From Pelistega europaea (GTDB lineage: Bacteria; Pseudomonadota; Gammaproteobacteria; Burkholderiales; Burkholderiaceae_B): a stretch of 64,000 nucleotides of DNA. A model generated the notes under the pieces. That model was not told the DNA's origin. It did no database searches and saw nothing but the letters and a program-made list of their open reading frames with translations. A program made the position numbers and the translations under genes. Location of the stretch: contig NZ_JABGBO010000004.1 in the NCBI RefSeq assembly GCF_013133775.1, forward strand, positions 186,001 to 250,000, read 5' to 3'. Of the stretch, positions 54,153-63,965 are shown piece by piece; the first letter of the stretch is position 1, and each line of letters opens with the position of its first letter.

Positions 54153-55058
54153 TTAAAATATATTTAGCGACAAGTAACGATCACCTCTATCACATACGAC
54201 AAAAACAATCGTGGCATTTTTAACACGCTCAGCCATACGAACTGCCGCCACTAAAGCTCCCCCAGAGGAAATCCCAGCAAAAATGCCCTCTTCTTTAGCT
54301 AATTTTTTCGCCATTTCCTCTGCTTCATCCTGAGCAATTAACTCATAAGCATCCACAAGCTCAGGCTTGAAAATAGCTGGTAGATAGGCCTCTGACCATT
54401 TACGAATACCAGGAATAGAGGCTCCTGGTGCTGGTTGAGCACCAATAATTTGCACTTGAGGGTTTTGAGATTTCAGATAAGTTGCCACCCCAGTAATAGT
54501 ACCTGTTGTCCCCATAGCAGAAACAAAATGCGTAACCTGACCACAGGTTTGTTGCCAAATTTCAGGGCCAGTAGTCTGGAGATGAGCAAGCGGATTGGCA
54601 CTATTGGCAAACTGATTGAGTACCAAGCCCTTGCCCTCGGCTTGCATCTGCAAAGCTAAGTCACGTGCGTACTCCATACCACCAGCAGAAGCAGGAGTAA
54701 GAATCACTTCTGCCCCATACACCTGCATCGCTTGCCAACGCTCTCGCGATAGATTGTCTGGCATAATGAGAATCATCTTATACCCACGAATCGCAGCAGC
54801 CATAGCTAGGGCAATGCCTGTATTACCGCTAGTTGCCTCAATTAAGGTGTCTCCGGGGTGAATCTTACCGTCAGCTTCTGCTTGTCGAATCATCGATATA
54901 GCAGCACGGTCTTTGACTGATCCAGCAGGATTATTCCCCTCTAATTTAGCCAGAATAATATTATTGTTCTGGGTACAAACTTCGGCAGCTATTCTTTGCA
55001 ACCGCACCAAAGGGGTGTGACCAATGGTATTTTCTATCGTAGGATAGGTATTCATCAT
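54153..55058 (-). CDS. cysM: Cysteine synthase B
   Basis: PLP enzyme making cysteine (or S-sulfocysteine) from O-acetylserine. It has 301 residues: TIGHTPLVRLQ, the PLP lysine in NPAGSVKDRAA, the substrate loop ATSGNTGIALAMAAA and the phosphate-binding GTTGTITGV. The CysM branch is supported by the length and the RKWSEAYLPAIF region. The C-terminus ends CDRGDRYLS as expected. It is on the same strand as, and upstream of, the ccoI-like gene (179 bp). Confidence 0.93.
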   Translation of the reverse strand: MMNTYPTIENTIGHTPLVRLQRIAAEVCTQNNNIILAKLEGNNPAGSVKDRAAISMIRQAEADGKIHPGDTLIEATSGNTGIALAMAAAIRGYKMILIMPDNLSRERWQAMQVYGAEVILTPASAGGMEYARDLALQMQAEGKGLVLNQFANSANPLAHLQTTGPEIWQQTCGQVTHFVSAMGTTGTITGVATYLKSQNPQVQIIGAQPAPGASIPGIRKWSEAYLPAIFKPELVDAYELIAQDEAEEMAKKLAKEEGIFAGISSGGALVAAVRMAERVKNATIVFVVCDRGDRYLSLNIF

Positions 55059-55270
55059 CTTAATAAATCACCATAAAATGCCGCTCTGTTCTTTGTCAAC
55101 CACCATCATCAAGACTCTCTACAGGTTGACATTATCAAGCACATTAATCCACACTCAATAGGTGTTATCATCATCCCTATTAGTAAGTGCCGTTATTGTA
55201 GCAAATCCCTTTTCTCCTCTTCTAAATTCCCCTACTGGCAAATGCAACAATAATTGACAAACAGACCCTG

Positions 55271-55909
55271 CTATTTATTTTTAATCTGTAAAATCTGCCC
55301 CTCTGCTATGCGCGGACCTGTTCGTCGAATAATATCTTCTCTCACGGGTTCTACACGTTTTATAAAATTCTCATGGATAGGAGCAGGAAACTGACTATTT
55401 TGCAAATCTAATGTCTCATTACTAAATGGACTATTGCCCACTCGTAGACCTAACATGTGTAGTTTCAGCAGCTTCTTCTTATTCATTCCTTTGACACGAG
55501 CACTTAAATCATCAAAAGAAATAAATATCCCAGCACGCTGACGCTCTGCAATAATACGTTCAGCAGTTTTTTTGCCGATTCCTTTAATAGAAATAAGCTG
55601 TTGTAAAGAAGCCGTATTAACATCAACAGTTTGTATTTGTGATACGGTATGAGTCAATCCCACACGATAGTATTGCTTCTTGACTGTCGTTTGTTGTGCC
55701 CCCTCCTGATAATACTTTTCATTAGTGGGGGGAAAGACTTTCATCAAAGTTTCTTTTGATAATGTATTCACTTGCTTGCTAGGTGTTAACACAGCAGCTG
55801 TTGGTTTCATCACAGCTTGAGATTCTTCTGGTTCTATAGCAGCTTGTGCCACTGCCATACTCATAGCTAAACTAGCCACCATCCATTGCATGATACGTAA
55901 ATAAGTCAT
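55271..55909 (-). CDS. ComEA-like helix-hairpin-helix protein (exported)
   Basis: 212 residues with a signal peptide (MQWMVASLAMSMAVAQAA region). A ComEA-type helix-hairpin-helix pair sits at about 95-160: VDVNTASLQQLISIKGIGKK and TAERIIAERQRAGIFISFDDLSARVKG. ComEA binds incoming DNA in natural transformation. Flanking parts (residues 25-90 and 165-212) are unusual for the short ComEA of Neisseria-type bacteria. It stands alone upstream of cysM, as in several relatives. Confidence 0.8.
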   Translation of the reverse strand: MTYLRIMQWMVASLAMSMAVAQAAIEPEESQAVMKPTAAVLTPSKQVNTLSKETLMKVFPPTNEKYYQEGAQQTTVKKQYYRVGLTHTVSQIQTVDVNTASLQQLISIKGIGKKTAERIIAERQRAGIFISFDDLSARVKGMNKKKLLKLHMLGLRVGNSPFSNETLDLQNSQFPAPIHENFIKRVEPVREDIIRRTGPRIAEGQILQIKNK

Positions 55910-56256
55910 TTGTATGTCTCCTAGTTAAAATCATTACACCAAATAGCAATTCCAAATTGCCTTTGACATTATGCTAATAATCAAGATACTTTTTGACTAG
56001 AAGAGAGGAGGGATTTTATCCATACGTAAAGCTACGTACAAATAGGTTGACAAAAAGATATTTTTGCCATAGGTATTTTTCAAGAACAATAGATAAGAGA
56101 CGCTATTTTAGTCATTACCCAAAGTAAAAGCACTGATAAATCAGTGCTTTTACAAGTAGTTAGAACAACATAATGGATAGCTCATAGACCTCGTTATGTT
56201 AGCATTATAGGTTTGATACATGAACCATAGCTTATCTGACTATTTTTAAGAAAAAC
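55910..56256. other. Intergenic region between hldD and the comEA-like gene
   Basis: 347 bp with no supported gene. It holds the hairpin at 56124-56153 and A+T-rich promoter-like DNA, including TTGACA-like stretches near 56048 (GGTTGACAAAAAG). Confidence 0.45.
56124..56153. terminator. Bidirectional hairpin after hldD
   Basis: A perfect 13-bp stem (GTAAAAGCACTGA/TCAGTGCTTTTAC) with a 4-nt loop lies about 100 bp beyond the hldD stop. The arms supply short A and T runs on both strands. Confidence 0.75.
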
Positions 56257-57246
56257 CTAGGTAGGTAATCTATTTTGACGTTTTAATTCCTCAATATAAC
56301 GCCCAATGCCAGTGTACACATCCAAGAATTCCTCGGTATATCCTGCAGCACGCAGTTGTGTTAAATCTGCCTGTGTAAAGCTTTGATAGCGACCTTTTAA
56401 ATCCTCTGGAAAATCAATATAACGCAACTTACCATCCGCAACAATTTTCTCTAGGCTCTGCTCTTTACCACCCAAATGAGAAATAACTGCACGTGCCACA
56501 TCATTAAAAGGTTGAGCACGACCAGTACCACAGTTAAAAATACCCGATTTTTCTGGATGATCAAGAAAGAATAAATTGACTTTAACAACATCTTCTACTG
56601 AAATAAAGTCCCGACTTTGCTCACCATTCCCCCAGCCATCATACCCTCCAAATAATTTAAGGAAGCCATCACGCTGGAACTGGCCCATATTGTGAAAAGC
56701 TACTGAAGCCATACGACCTTTGTGTTGCTCACGAGGACCATATACATTGAAGTAGCGTAAACCCACCACCTGAGCAGTCAATTCATTAAAGCGACGACGT
56801 ACAACTTGGTCGAATAGAAACTTGGAATAGCCATATACATTGAGTGGACGCTCATTTTTAAGGTCTTCAGAATATTGTTCTGATGCTCCGTAAACCGCTG
56901 CACTTGATGCATACAAAAATGGAGTTCGATGTGTTTGACAATATTCAAACAACTCCAAAGTGACGCGATAGTTGTTATCCATCATATAACGACCATCTTG
57001 TTCAGTCGTATCAGAGCAAGCTCCTTGATGGATAATCGCTTGTAGCGCTGGCAAACGCCCTTCACGTACACGTGCACGAAAGTCATCTTTATCAAGGTAA
57101 TCGGCAATCTGACAGTCCACCAAATTCACAAATTTAGGACCATCACTTAAATCATCGACACAAATAATATCGGTGATACCTCTGTTGTTCAATCCTTTAA
57201 CAATATTGCTGCCAATAAAACCCGCTGCGCCAGTCACCACAATCAT
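56257..57246 (-). CDS. hldD: ADP-L-glycero-D-manno-heptose-6-epimerase
   Basis: Converts ADP-D-glycero- to ADP-L-glycero-manno-heptose for the LPS inner core. It has 329 residues of the short-chain dehydrogenase fold: NADP site [20 protein letters not shown], substrate [15 protein letters not shown], catalytic Tyr-Lys in [11 protein letters not shown], and [22 protein letters not shown]. It lies 169 bp after hldE on the same strand and ends the lapAB-hldE-hldD cluster. Confidence 0.97.
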   Translation of the reverse strand: MIVVTGAAGFIGSNIVKGLNNRGITDIICVDDLSDGPKFVNLVDCQIADYLDKDDFRARVREGRLPALQAIIHQGACSDTTEQDGRYMMDNNYRVTLELFEYCQTHRTPFLYASSAAVYGASEQYSEDLKNERPLNVYGYSKFLFDQVVRRRFNELTAQVVGLRYFNVYGPREQHKGRMASVAFHNMGQFQRDGFLKLFGGYDGWGNGEQSRDFISVEDVVKVNLFFLDHPEKSGIFNCGTGRAQPFNDVARAVISHLGGKEQSLEKIVADGKLRYIDFPEDLKGRYQSFTQADLTQLRAAGYTEEFLDVYTGIGRYIEELKRQNRLPT

Positions 57247-57415
57247 GTTTTCACCTCTTATTCCAATCTGAATTTATTCTGTTTTCTCATCAACTACCAG
57301 AATAATGTTTAAATTCCCTAATAAAGTAGCACTTTTGGTTTGATGAAGATTATCAAGTTAAAACCATCTAAAAACTTAATCCACCCATTCATTACCTACA
57401 TGCTTTCATTACACA

Positions 57416-58348
57416 TTAAGCACTTAATTCTTCGGCAGTCACTATAGATGTACCTAGTTTACCCACAACAATACCACCAGCTTTGTTCGCCCAAAGAATT
57501 GCTTCTTGCCAAGGCATACCAGTAGCACGAGTCACTGCTAAAGTAGCTAACACCGTATCTCCTGCACCTGATACATCATATACTTCATGTGCTTGTGCAT
57601 CGACATGAAAACGACCATTTTCAATAAACAAAGTCATCCCTTGCTCTGAACGAGTGACTAATAAAGCCTCTAAATCTAGCTGTTGTCGTAGTTGGTTCGC
57701 TTTAGTTGTTAACCCCTCTTCATCAGACCAAGCACCAACTGCTTGCATCATTTCAGAGCGGTTAGGCGTAACCAGACTAGCACCTTTATAACGTTGATAA
57801 TCAGTACCTTTAGGATCCACCAACACAGGAATTCCTTTTTCCTTAGCATAAGCAATCATTGCTTGAATATGTGTTAATACGCCCTTGTTATAGTCCGATA
57901 AGACCAATACATCATGTTGCTCCACTAGGTTTTTTATTTGATGGTCTAGTTGGACAAGTGCATCAGTACTTGGGGGATACTCAAAGTCAATGCGTAAAAG
58001 TTGCTGTTGACGGCCCAATACACGCATTTTCAAAGTGGTATCAATATTGAAATCTACTACCAAATGAGGCTGAATACCTGCTTCGGTACAAAGAGAATGA
58101 ATTCTCCTACCTGCTTCATCATCACCAACAATCCCCAACAAAGAAGCCTGAGCCCCCAAAGCCGTAATATTACGTGCTACATTGGCAGCCCCTCCTAATC
58201 TATCCTCTCGACGAGCCACATGAACCACAGGAACAGGAGCCTCTGGTGAAATCCGGTCAACCTCTCCAAACCAATAGCGATCTAGCATCAAATCACCGAT
58301 GACAAGAATTTTTTTAGTTTGGATAACCTCTAATGGAAAATGCTGCAT
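57416..58348 (-). CDS. hldE: D-glycero-beta-D-manno-heptose-7-phosphate kinase (kinase-only HldE/RfaE1)
   Basis: PfkB-family sugar kinase of LPS heptose synthesis, 310 residues from the ATG at 58348 with AGGA upstream. Motifs: ILVIGDLMLDRYWFGEVDRISPEAP at the start, GGAANVARNITALGA, DPKGTDYQRYKGA, and the anion hole DVSGAGDTVLATLAVTRATG with the catalytic Asp. The C-terminal nucleotidyltransferase domain of E. coli HldE is absent, so the guanylyl/adenylyl step must be encoded elsewhere (RfaE2/HldC), as is usual in this group. Confidence 0.95.
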   Translation of the reverse strand: MQHFPLEVIQTKKILVIGDLMLDRYWFGEVDRISPEAPVPVVHVARREDRLGGAANVARNITALGAQASLLGIVGDDEAGRRIHSLCTEAGIQPHLVVDFNIDTTLKMRVLGRQQQLLRIDFEYPPSTDALVQLDHQIKNLVEQHDVLVLSDYNKGVLTHIQAMIAYAKEKGIPVLVDPKGTDYQRYKGASLVTPNRSEMMQAVGAWSDEEGLTTKANQLRQQLDLEALLVTRSEQGMTLFIENGRFHVDAQAHEVYDVSGAGDTVLATLAVTRATGMPWQEAILWANKAGGIVVGKLGTSIVTAEELSA

Positions 58349-58380
58349 ACAATTCCTCAATTGAGTTTCTACTCACAAAA

Positions 58381-59616
58381 TTACTGTTCTTCTAAGCGTT
58401 TGGGAGCATAGGTATCCCAGTAGTTACATCCTGGACACTGCCAGTAAAATGCTCGTGCCTGGAAACCACAATGCTGGCAAGCATAACGATCCAAACGCTG
58501 AGTATGCTTATGAATCATTTTATGCAATAAATCCAAATCAATTTCTGGTAACACTTGTGGTTTTTCTGGCGTCTTATTATGCTCACCAGCCTCTGCTTTA
58601 AGCTCAACCTCAAGTAATTTATCTAAACCAAGCAATGATGGTGACACAACCAAAGACTCACGTGCAAAATCCCAAGCAGAAGCAGCCCCTACCTGTGTAC
58701 GCAAATACTTAAAAATCACGTTAAACAAATCTAAGGAAGGGTATTGACGGTAATGTTGACGTAGTAACTGGATACCTTGCTCACCTTCATGGCTTTGAAT
58801 ATAGTTCTCCAATAAAGGCTGGGCAATCAAACCAACATATTCAGGAGCTTGCTGAAAGATACTTTCCAGATGATGCCGAGTACTTAATGCATCTCCCTCT
58901 AAGGTGGCCATTTTGGCTCGTAACATAGCAATACGTGCATGTACCGCAGTCTGTTTAGGCACATCAGGAAGCTGTGTCAATGCATATTCTGCATGCTCAA
59001 GCTCTTGCTGAGCCTTGGCTAATTGAGGAGGTTTAGTCGACAAAAATGCATCAACACGCTCACAATAGTAATGTACAACCTGTGGTACTGGTTCAGATAA
59101 CAAACCCTGTAAATGTTTAACTGTCTCAATAGCCCTAGTCCAGTCATGTGTTGCCTCATAAATACGAATCAGCGCCCGTGTAGACGCTAAAGCATAAGTA
59201 CCCTGCAATGTCTGATGGAAAGCCTCTTCTGCACGATCAAACATGCCTGCTTTCAAATAGTCCTGAGCTAATTCAAAACGTGCTTGCTCCTGGTCTTTGG
59301 GAGGTAAATCTGCCCGATTTAACAAGCTCTGGTGCACACGAATTGCTCTCTCTATTTCACCACGACGACGAAATAAACTGCCTAAAGCAAAATGTAACTC
59401 TGTTGTCTCTGTGTCTAGTTTAGCGACTTCTACAAAAGCATCAATCGCCTTATCGTGATCCTCATTTAATAAAAAATTTAATCCTTTAAAATAGGAATTA
59501 GGCAAGGAACGCGACTCCGACATCATTTGTCGCAAATCGTATCGTGAGGCCAACCACCCTAAACCAAATACAATAGGGAATAAAATCAACCACCAGCTTT
59601 CTTCTAAATCCAACAT
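58381..59616 (-). CDS. lapB: LPS assembly protein B (LapB/YciM)
   Basis: LapB presents LpxC to FtsH for degradation and so limits LPS synthesis. It has 411 residues: an N-terminal membrane anchor (WWLILFPIVFGLGWLASRYD, 7-26), about nine TPR repeats (LHFALGSLFRRRGEIERAIR type), and a C-terminal rubredoxin-like metal site with two CxxC pairs (YACQHCGFQARAFYWQCPGC). lapA is 6 bp upstream, and hldE follows. Confidence 0.96.
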   Translation of the reverse strand: MLDLEESWWLILFPIVFGLGWLASRYDLRQMMSESRSLPNSYFKGLNFLLNEDHDKAIDAFVEVAKLDTETTELHFALGSLFRRRGEIERAIRVHQSLLNRADLPPKDQEQARFELAQDYLKAGMFDRAEEAFHQTLQGTYALASTRALIRIYEATHDWTRAIETVKHLQGLLSEPVPQVVHYYCERVDAFLSTKPPQLAKAQQELEHAEYALTQLPDVPKQTAVHARIAMLRAKMATLEGDALSTRHHLESIFQQAPEYVGLIAQPLLENYIQSHEGEQGIQLLRQHYRQYPSLDLFNVIFKYLRTQVGAASAWDFARESLVVSPSLLGLDKLLEVELKAEAGEHNKTPEKPQVLPEIDLDLLHKMIHKHTQRLDRYACQHCGFQARAFYWQCPGCNYWDTYAPKRLEEQ

Positions 59617-59622
59617 ATACTC

Positions 59623-59967
59623 CTATTTGGTAGCCACAAAACCATCTAATGGAGCTGCTACAGCATTGCTCTCAGGACGTACCTCTGCCTGAACTTTTTG
59701 GGCGTATTGTAAATCACTTTGTAAGTGACGCACCTCACCTTTGAGGCGACTAATCTGACGCCCTTTTGCAAAGCGTGTAGGCAAACTTAACAAATACATA
59801 TAAACCGCTCCCAGAGCAAAGCTTACAAGAATGACTACAATAAGAGGGATATCTGCCAAACTCGTATCCCCATAGAAGCGTACAGTTACCGCTTCCATAT
59901 TTTTAATAGCAAACAACACCACCAAAATAAAAATAATCAAGCGTAAAGCCCAAACAATATAACGCAT
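59623..59967 (-). CDS. lapA: LPS assembly protein A-like (LapA, DUF1049)
   Basis: 114 residues with two membrane spans (about 6-24 and 42-64) separated by AVTVRFYGDTSLADIPLIVV, the LapA signature, then a coiled-coil tail (GEVRHLQSDLQYAQ). LapA works with LapB at the inner membrane. It is 6 bp from lapB; GGGG precedes the ATG. Confidence 0.93.
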   Translation of the reverse strand: MRYIVWALRLIIFILVVLFAIKNMEAVTVRFYGDTSLADIPLIVVILVSFALGAVYMYLLSLPTRFAKGRQISRLKGEVRHLQSDLQYAQKVQAEVRPESNAVAAPLDGFVATK

Positions 59968-60016
59968 AAATCCCCCTTTTCTGATTCAGCTTATTATATC
60001 ATGCTCACATGAAAAA

Positions 60017-60044
60017 GACCCACTCGCCAAATTGGCGGTGGGTC
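60017..60044 (-). terminator. Intrinsic terminator of the glycine-zipper lipoprotein gene
   Basis: On the minus strand GACCCAC...GTGGGTC with an inner GCCA/TGGC extension is followed by TTTTTC, 38 bp after the stop at 60082. It insulates this gene from lapA. Confidence 0.9.
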
Positions 60045-60081
60045 CTCGTATCTACGGAGAAATAAGTAACAGATGAAAGAA

Positions 60082-60288
60082 TTATTTGCCAACTTGATTG
60101 CCGATAACACCACCTACAGCAGCACCACCAGCAGTCCCCCAACCACTACCACCAGATAACACGGCTCCAGCGACAGCACCAATACCTGCACCAGCAATTG
60201 TACTCTTGTCTCGTGTATTCAGGTTACCACAAGCTGAAAGGCTAACCGCAATTGCCGATACCATCATGAGTTTAGTTAATGTTTTCAT
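60082..60288 (-). CDS. OsmB-like glycine-zipper lipoprotein
   Basis: 68 residues. The ATG at 60288 has GGAG 7 nt upstream; the longer frame to 60351 is rejected. A lipoprotein signal ends in LSAC (Cys about 20). The mature part is a glycine-zipper helix pair (AGAGIGAVAGAVLSGGSGWG, GGAAVGGVIGNQVGK), as in OsmB and related outer-membrane lipoproteins. It has its own terminator at 60017, and an unusual inverted repeat lies upstream. Confidence 0.88.
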   Translation of the reverse strand: MKTLTKLMMVSAIAVSLSACGNLNTRDKSTIAGAGIGAVAGAVLSGGSGWGTAGGAAVGGVIGNQVGK

Positions 60289-60464
60289 CGTTAACTCCTT
60301 TAAAGCGACTACACATAAGAAGTCTGTATATTCAGCATACCAAAGAAGCATAAAAACAGCTAGTATAATTGCAGTTTTTTTGTGTCAGATAATTTCATTA
60401 ATAAAATAAATTCTCTATAAATATTCTGTAGAACTAGTATCCATCGGGTTATAGAGAGACTTAC

Positions 60465-60544
60465 ATTTGGTATGAATATTTTCCTAAAACCATCTCAGAC
60501 TTTGCTCTTCTGAACAGTAGGCAAGCTCTCTATTCATACCAAAT
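60465..60544. repeat. 80-bp element with perfect 14-bp terminal inverted repeats
   Basis: ATTTGGTATGAATA (60465-60478) and TATTCATACCAAAT (60531-60544) are exact inverted copies with 52 bp between. A second dyad (ATAGAGAG 60451-60458, CTCTCTAT 60526-60533) overlaps the right arm and is mutually exclusive with it. No T-run follows the stem on either strand, so a simple terminator is not indicated. The element lies between the ettA stop and the lipoprotein gene. Confidence 0.85.
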
Positions 60545-60555
60545 CCTAACACGAC

Positions 60556-62229
60556 CTATTTCAATGCCTTATAACGAATGCGCTTAGGTTGAGCCCCCTC
60601 CTCGCCTAAACGACGTTTTTTATCAGCTTCATATTCTTGGTAGTTACCATCAAAGAAAACAACCTGAGAATCTCCTTCAAATGCCAAGATATGTGTGGCA
60701 ATACGATCTAGGAACCAACGGTCATGACTAATAACCATGATACTACCCGCAAACTCTAGCAATGCATCTTCTAATGCACGCAATGTCTCTACATCAAGAT
60801 CATTGGATGGCTCATCCAGAAGTAATACATTACCCCCTTTGATTAAGGTCTTTGCCATATGTAGACGACCACGCTCCCCACCAGACAACATACCAACTTG
60901 TTTATTTTGGTCTGATCCTTTAAAGTTAAAACGTCCTAAATAAGCACGTGCAGGCATTTCAAACTTACCCACAGTCAGTAAATCAGCACCATCTGAAATA
61001 TAGTCAAAAACAGTTTTATCATTGTCCATACCGTCACGTGATTGGTCAACAAAAGCAATGTTTGCTGTTTTACCAATAATCACCTCTCCTGAATCAGGCT
61101 GTTCTTTACCTGTAATCATGCGGAAAAGTGTCGATTTACCAGCACCATTGGGACCTATGATACCGACAATAGCACCTGGAGGCACCTTAAAACTTAAATT
61201 GTCAATCAATACACGATTCCCAAAGGATTTAGTGACATTTTTAAATTCAATCACCTCATTACCTAAACGTTCTGCAACAGGAATAAAAATCTCCTGTGTT
61301 TCATTGCGTTTTTGGTATTCATAAGAAGAAAGTTCTTCAAAGCGTGCCAAGCGTGCTTTAGATTTAGCTTGACGGCCCTTGGGATTTTGGCGCACCCACT
61401 CTAACTCTTTTTTAATCGTACGTTGACGTGCTGACTCTTGGTTTTCTTCCAGTTTTAGACGATTTTCTTTCTGTTCTAGCCAAGAACTGTAATTTCCCTT
61501 CCAAGGGATACCATGACCACGGTCTAGCTCTAGAATCCATTCTGCCGCATTATCCAAGAAATAACGATCATGGGTCACAGCGACAACAGTACCAGGGAAC
61601 TTTTGTAAGAACTGCTCCAACCAATCCACACTCTCTGCATCAAGGTGGTTGGTCGGCTCATCTAGCAGGAGCATATCAGGCTTAGAAAGCAATAAAGCAC
61701 ATAAAGCTACACGGCGCTTCTCTCCACCAGATAAATTACCGATAACAGCATCCCAAGGCGGTAAACGTAAAGCATCTGCTGCAATCTCCATTTGATGTTC
61801 AATATCATCCGAGCCACTAGAAGCAGCCGCTGCGATAATAGCTTCAAGCTCCGCCTGTTCTGCTGCTAATTTATCAAAATCCGCATCAGGCTCCGCATAT
61901 TCTGCATAAACCTCTTCTAAACGTTGGCGTGCCGCAAAAACAGCTCCAAGACCTTGCTCTACTGCCTGACGTACCGTGTGATCTGGATTAAGTTGAGGCT
62001 CTTGAGGAAGGTATCCAATATGCAAATTAGGCATTGGAATTGCCTCTCCTTCAATTTCCTTATCCAAACCAGCCATAATTTTAAGCAAAGTGGATTTACC
62101 AGATCCATTAAGACCAAGCACACCAATCTTGGCACCAGGAAAAAATGATAAAGAAATGTCACGTAAAATTTGACGTTTTGGCGGCACAATTTTGCCGACA
62201 CGATTCATTGTAAAAACGTATTGAGCCAT
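60556..62229 (-). CDS. ettA: Energy-dependent translational throttle protein EttA (ABC-F)
   Basis: Ribosome-associated ABC-F ATPase that gates the first peptide bond according to the ADP/ATP ratio. It has 557 residues with two ATPase domains: Walker [13 protein letters not shown] (about 40) and [13 protein letters not shown] (about 360), signatures [13 protein letters not shown] and [13 protein letters not shown], and Walker [15 protein letters not shown] and [14 protein letters not shown]. The arm domain and the linker [18 protein letters not shown] are typical. AGGACATC precedes the ATG at 62229. Confidence 0.97.
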   Translation of the reverse strand: MAQYVFTMNRVGKIVPPKRQILRDISLSFFPGAKIGVLGLNGSGKSTLLKIMAGLDKEIEGEAIPMPNLHIGYLPQEPQLNPDHTVRQAVEQGLGAVFAARQRLEEVYAEYAEPDADFDKLAAEQAELEAIIAAAASSGSDDIEHQMEIAADALRLPPWDAVIGNLSGGEKRRVALCALLLSKPDMLLLDEPTNHLDAESVDWLEQFLQKFPGTVVAVTHDRYFLDNAAEWILELDRGHGIPWKGNYSSWLEQKENRLKLEENQESARQRTIKKELEWVRQNPKGRQAKSKARLARFEELSSYEYQKRNETQEIFIPVAERLGNEVIEFKNVTKSFGNRVLIDNLSFKVPPGAIVGIIGPNGAGKSTLFRMITGKEQPDSGEVIIGKTANIAFVDQSRDGMDNDKTVFDYISDGADLLTVGKFEMPARAYLGRFNFKGSDQNKQVGMLSGGERGRLHMAKTLIKGGNVLLLDEPSNDLDVETLRALEDALLEFAGSIMVISHDRWFLDRIATHILAFEGDSQVVFFDGNYQEYEADKKRRLGEEGAQPKRIRYKALK

Positions 62230-62468
62230 GATGTCCTATTGAATAGAGGAATACGAGAATAATAATTTTAATGACTGATATTTTAGCAAAAATTAATGAC
62301 ATCATAAGGTCAAATACCGCCTATAGTCTATGTCCATTTACCCGAGCAGACACTATTATCAAGTCAAGGAGTTTTAACAAAAACAACTCTACACTTTCAT
62401 TGCTCGTGCGTTATAAAAAAATATTCGCTAAAATTAACTTTCATTCTTTCTCTATTGTTCCTATATCT

Positions 62469-63002
62469 ATGAGCCAAAAATTTTCTCAAGACGAATTAGA
62501 ATTACTTGCCAAAACTGCTGATGCATTAAGTGCATATGTAGGCAAACCTGTATTAGCAGAGGTTGATACGACCGAAGAAGGCTATGAATGGGTAGCTTTT
62601 GGCACACCATTAGAAGTAGGCAAAGATATAGACGAAGACGCTGTTATCATGACAATGGGAGGACCTGCTGCTCGACTCGTTGGAGCCTCTAGTCTGTTGG
62701 AAGACTTTAACCAAGCTGTCTATGAATGCGAGTTTTTATGGGGAATTCAGATTGGAGAAGCCCCTCTACGCTTTACTCGCATCGACTACCAAGGTGATGA
62801 GGTTGATTGGTCTGAAGACTTAACGATGTTATTACCTTTTGGGTTAGACGATGATGATATGATTGCAGAGATGGAGCGCCAAGATGCTATGGAAGATTAT
62901 GGCGAGTTTGATGATGACAACAATGAAGATGAGGAATATCGTGCCGATGAATCTTCTGATGCAAATCAAGGGGCTTATTTAGGTAGGAAGATTTGGCATT
63001 AA
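62469..63002 (+). CDS. Uncharacterised acidic protein
   Basis: 177 residues from the ATG at 62469; a longer frame to 62271 has low-complexity residues and no ribosome site, so I reject it. The N-terminal half is ordinary (FSQDELELLAKTADALSAYV, YEWVAFGTPLEVG, FLWGIQIGEAPLRFTRIDYQ). The C-terminal 60 residues are very acidic (DDDDMIAEMERQDAMEDYGE). It resembles conserved hypothetical proteins of betaproteobacteria; function unknown. It is divergent from ettA. Confidence 0.75.
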   Translation: MSQKFSQDELELLAKTADALSAYVGKPVLAEVDTTEEGYEWVAFGTPLEVGKDIDEDAVIMTMGGPAARLVGASSLLEDFNQAVYECEFLWGIQIGEAPLRFTRIDYQGDEVDWSEDLTMLLPFGLDDDDMIAEMERQDAMEDYGEFDDDNNEDEEYRADESSDANQGAYLGRKIWH

Positions 63003-63119
63003 AGGAATCTTTACTCTGCTCTATTTATAAATGGATAATTTGCTACACCCAGTCCGAAAATATTCCTCCTACTTTGTTTGACGCAGAAAACCTTTAAGCC
63101 CTACCATCTCAAAAACTGG

Positions 63120-63965
63120 TTACTTCATATATCCTGCAAAACAGATATATTTATCCTGCGGGTTCTGTACCATCAGCGCCTGAATTTTTGGTATTAAGCG
63201 CTCATAAAAATCTATAAAAACATAGCTACGCCTTTTGGCAAAATGATACTTCTCAGTATCAGACATTGTCAGCCATATATCGTAATAATAGGAGGCTTGA
63301 ACAAAGTCTGGGAGAAGAAAATCAAAAGCACGTTTAGCACAATGTAAGAAAGGCTCTAGCTTAGGACTATTAAGCTGATACTTGAGTAATTTAATTATGT
63401 TCTCTATGTCACATAACATCTTGGCTATATCACCATAACTCACATAATCCTCACCATACCAGACTGCCCCTTCTTCTCTGAACTGAAAACGCTGTTGTTG
63501 ATAAGGAGTTACATAGCCCTTCAAGAAAAACAAAACGATAAAAAACAATTTTTCATGGAGTGTGATACCAATTCTTTTCTTGCGTAAAATATGATACCCA
63601 TCTTTGGTATCTGGCGTAGGACCAATCCAAAAATACTCCCCAACAACAATGCCGTCCACCATATCAATTCGAAATTGACAATCTTCTATCTCAAGCCAAC
63701 CATTCCATTTCCACAAACTTACCGTAGCATATGGAATCGCCTTTTTCAAAGCCAATGCTATTTCGATTTCTTCCAAACGATGTTGTTCTAACCAACTATC
63801 AAAAGTGACATCTGCCCCTCTCAAGGTATGAAGTGTACTTTCTTTAGTAAATTTTTTAATCTTCTCTCTAAGTGCAGAAGGTATGGGTAATTCATCAGGG
63901 CTTACCGCCCAACCATCTCTCCACAAACAGGCATCATAGCCAGACGATATTCTGAGCATGGTCAT
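63120..63965 (-). CDS. Uncharacterised protein
   Basis: 281 residues with no name I can support. There is no signal peptide; a hydrophobic stretch KLFFIVLFFLKGYVTPY sits near residue 140. It is rich in aromatic residues (SLWKWNGWLEIEDCQF, QASYYYDIWLTM). It lies alone at the right edge on the minus strand. AAGGA and GGGAGAG both precede the two candidate ATGs (63965 and 63959). The single-gene, A+T-rich context is compatible with a toxin-immunity or defence accessory protein, but nothing in the sequence proves it. Confidence 0.65.
   Translation of the reverse strand: MTMLRISSGYDACLWRDGWAVSPDELPIPSALREKIKKFTKESTLHTLRGADVTFDSWLEQHRLEEIEIALALKKAIPYATVSLWKWNGWLEIEDCQFRIDMVDGIVVGEYFWIGPTPDTKDGYHILRKKRIGITLHEKLFFIVLFFLKGYVTPYQQQRFQFREEGAVWYGEDYVSYGDIAKMLCDIENIIKLLKYQLNSPKLEPFLHCAKRAFDFLLPDFVQASYYYDIWLTMSDTEKYHFAKRRSYVFIDFYERLIPKIQALMVQNPQDKYICFAGYMK

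Noticed and set aside
62271-62468. 66-residue N-terminal extension of the acidic protein
   Set aside because: The added residues have no family-like pattern and no ribosome site, and they span the likely divergent promoter with ettA.
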